A DNA stretch of 64,000 bases, taken from Scortum barcoo. Taxonomy: Eukaryota > Chordata > Actinopteri > Centrarchiformes > Terapontidae. The notes below the pieces were generated by a model that was not told where the DNA came from, searched no databases, and saw nothing but the letters and a program-made list of their open reading frames with translations. The position numbers were made by a program, and so were the translations under genes. The stretch is taken from contig CM041531.1 of assembly GCA_023238725.1 (NCBI GenBank), positions 5,604,354 through 5,668,353 on the forward strand. Direction: 5' to 3'. This document shows positions 62,036-64,000 of this stretch, one piece after another. The first letter of the stretch is position 1. Every line of letters starts with the position of its first letter.

Positions 62036-64000
62036 GTAAGAAACCAGGGAGGGAAGGGACGGGTTAACATGGAGGAGGGTTTAAAGTTTAGGGGCTATTA
62101 AAGGTGTCATGAATGCATTTTTACTTTGGCTACCCACCTGTTGATGAACTTTGAAAGAATTTTACTTTGCAAGTTTTTAACATTTTGAAACCTGACAGCA
62201 GGCATGAAGTGAAGCGGAGGAAATAAAGTGTCTGTTTCTGCAGCACACATTAACGGAGGGGACTTGGGAGTTATGTGAGGGAGACACTTAAGAGGAAGGG
62301 TCAGCTGGAAATAGAAACATCAGGGGTCGAGCCAGATCTCCAAGGGCAGCCAGGAGTTATTACAGGGGCCTGACAGAGGCAGGTAACAGACACTGTGTGC
62401 TGAACAAATGAATGAAAGCTTGCTGTTGAGATTTGGCATAATCGCATAAACCCCTGGATGTTCCAAACATGGTCATCTTAACTGGCTCTGTGCTTGACGT
62501 TCAAAGTTAGATCTCCTTTGAAAAGGTAGAAGAAAGCACTTTTATCAGGGCGAGCCTCTTGTAGACTCAGTACTGGGCTCTGTGTCATTACCTGAATTAC
62601 AACGAGAGCTGTTTAAGTCCTGGCTCCCTATGAAAGCCTCTCGTGAGAGATAGCAGCTTTACAGCAGCTTTGCTCCTGCTGCGCTCTCTTTATAGTTCTC
62701 ACTCATGTTGGTGGATTAGTTCATAATGGCGTGTTAAGTGCAGCACTTTTTAGTTTGCTTACTGAACCCTGAAAGTAATAAGGCTAATAGTCCTGAAGTT
62801 ATCAACATAATTGTTTCGGGAAAGCACGGCGCCGTCGACGTATGTGAGAACTGTGCACCGATGGACAGACCTGAGGTGTGTAACTGTCGTCATGTGAAAG
62901 TGTGTGAACGTGTACGCTGGTTTGTGACTTTCGTGGAAAGACTAAATGGTCCTCAACAGGTTGAGAAAATTCAGTCTGTTGTTTATGAAAGAGATTCAAA
63001 ACCCACTAGATGAATGAAAAATGAACCACATAATCACAAAGCTAGAAATACACCACTGTGTTGCTGCAGTTGTGTGAAAAATGAGTGGCCCCTGTTTTTG
63101 TGGTTTTCCTGAAATCATCTTAATGAACTGCTCGTTAGGGTGTTATGGAGTTGTTCTGTGACTGTTACAGACCAAAAAAGACTAAATTGGAAGTGATTTC
63201 TCCAAAACATTTAGCTAAACTTATAATAATAATAAAACTTTCATCTTTAAAATCATGATAATATGAAATAAGTTCTAGGGAGAGTAAAATAAGTTCAGGG
63301 ACTCATATAAAACATGTGTAGCGACCCATAAAGTTTAATTTCTGCTCCACTTTTTCTTCTGAATCGACTCTATAATTGACTCCATGTAATTGACTCCATG
63401 TGACATTAGGTCTCTCCACCATGCTGTTCATCTCTGTGTGCTGCCAACAAGCTCCATAAACCAAATTCTTAGTTTTTAGGTACCAGATTAGAAAATGGTC
63501 AGCAGGAGGAGGTCAAGTAAAGTATCAGAGGACAGAAGAGTCTTAGTCTCTCCAATAGTAACTGTGGATTTGACTGAATTTGATTGATTTTACATCGAAA
63601 GATTTGGGAAGACTCGGCATGTGTTCTTCCTGTTGGGCTGAGTTTTGCATGACGATTTAGAGAGTGAAATGATCCCAAAACACACAGTACATTAAAAAAA
63701 TGACTAACATTAGTCATAAAACAAAGTTGTTTTTTTAACTTTGAAAAGTCTTTGATGAGCAAGCTGGACATCACTGACAAGTCTGTGTCAGAGCGAACGA
63801 CAGCAGAGATGAAAGAGTTAAGTAATGTGAAGTATTGCAACACATAAATACACACACATAACCACAAGAAGCACTCAAGAACATCTGCGTGACTCCTCCT
63901 ACTGTATAATCAGCCTCCGTCATCATATGTCGTGACATTAGCTGAAGTTGCGCCTCTGCACCTGCAGCTGAGCCATCCGACCAAAACAGAAAACCCAATT
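62036..64000 (+). other. Sequence after the candidate exon, to the window end
   Basis: It begins with the donor GTAAGAA. No further exon recognised. A 14-bp tandem duplication of the type AATTGACTCCATGT lies near 63374-63402. The remainder is AT-rich unique DNA. Confidence 0.5.

Overview
This is a vertebrate window, almost certainly from a ray-finned (teleost) fish. It has no bacterial-style packed genes, long AT-rich non-coding stretches, many (CA/TG)n arrays up to 72 bp, a GATA array attached to a fish-type LINE 3' end, a decayed L1-type retrotransposon and small non-autonomous DNA transposons. The only coding sequence I recognise with confidence is the first coding exon of the neuron navigator gene nav2, at 43195-43413 on the + strand. 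It opens with MPAILVASKMKSGLPKP, the known N-terminus of long-form vertebrate NAV2, and ends at a GT splice donor in phase 0. The calponin-homology domain and later exons are not in the window, so the gene runs off the right edge.

Layout. 1-42300 is non-coding in my reading: upstream sequence or an upstream intron. It holds simple repeats (for example 237-264, 7921-8010, 10744-10829, 28421-28457, 39181-39235, 41077-41148), a purine tract (12791-13060), LINE tails (5778-5830, 10830-11010, 35945-35990), a degenerate foldback element (29421-29727), a separate hairpin (25643-25684) and a few transcription-factor-like motifs. 42300-43194 is the probable nav2 long-form promoter and 5' UTR. 43414-64000 is nav2 intron 1, containing an inverted L1 fossil (51417-52729) and a well-preserved 708-bp DNA transposon with a perfect 6-bp target duplication (57071-57778).

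The most interesting feature is inside the intron. Two further short coding starts, 55492-55542 (17 codons) and 61964-62035 (24 codons), have an upstream in-frame stop, sit beside a promoter-like stretch and end at a GT donor in phase 0, the same phase as the recognised nav2 exon. I infer that they may be alternative first exons of nav2, giving different N-termini on a common downstream protein. NAV2 is known to use alternative N-termini in mammals, but I do not recognise these two peptides, and transcript data are needed. Strong CTCF-like motifs (49451-49462 and 55579-55590) point away from each other between the long-form promoter and the downstream candidates, which would fit separately regulated promoters.

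Most other open frames in the window are chance frames in low-complexity or microsatellite sequence. I saw no rRNA, tRNA or CRISPR features.
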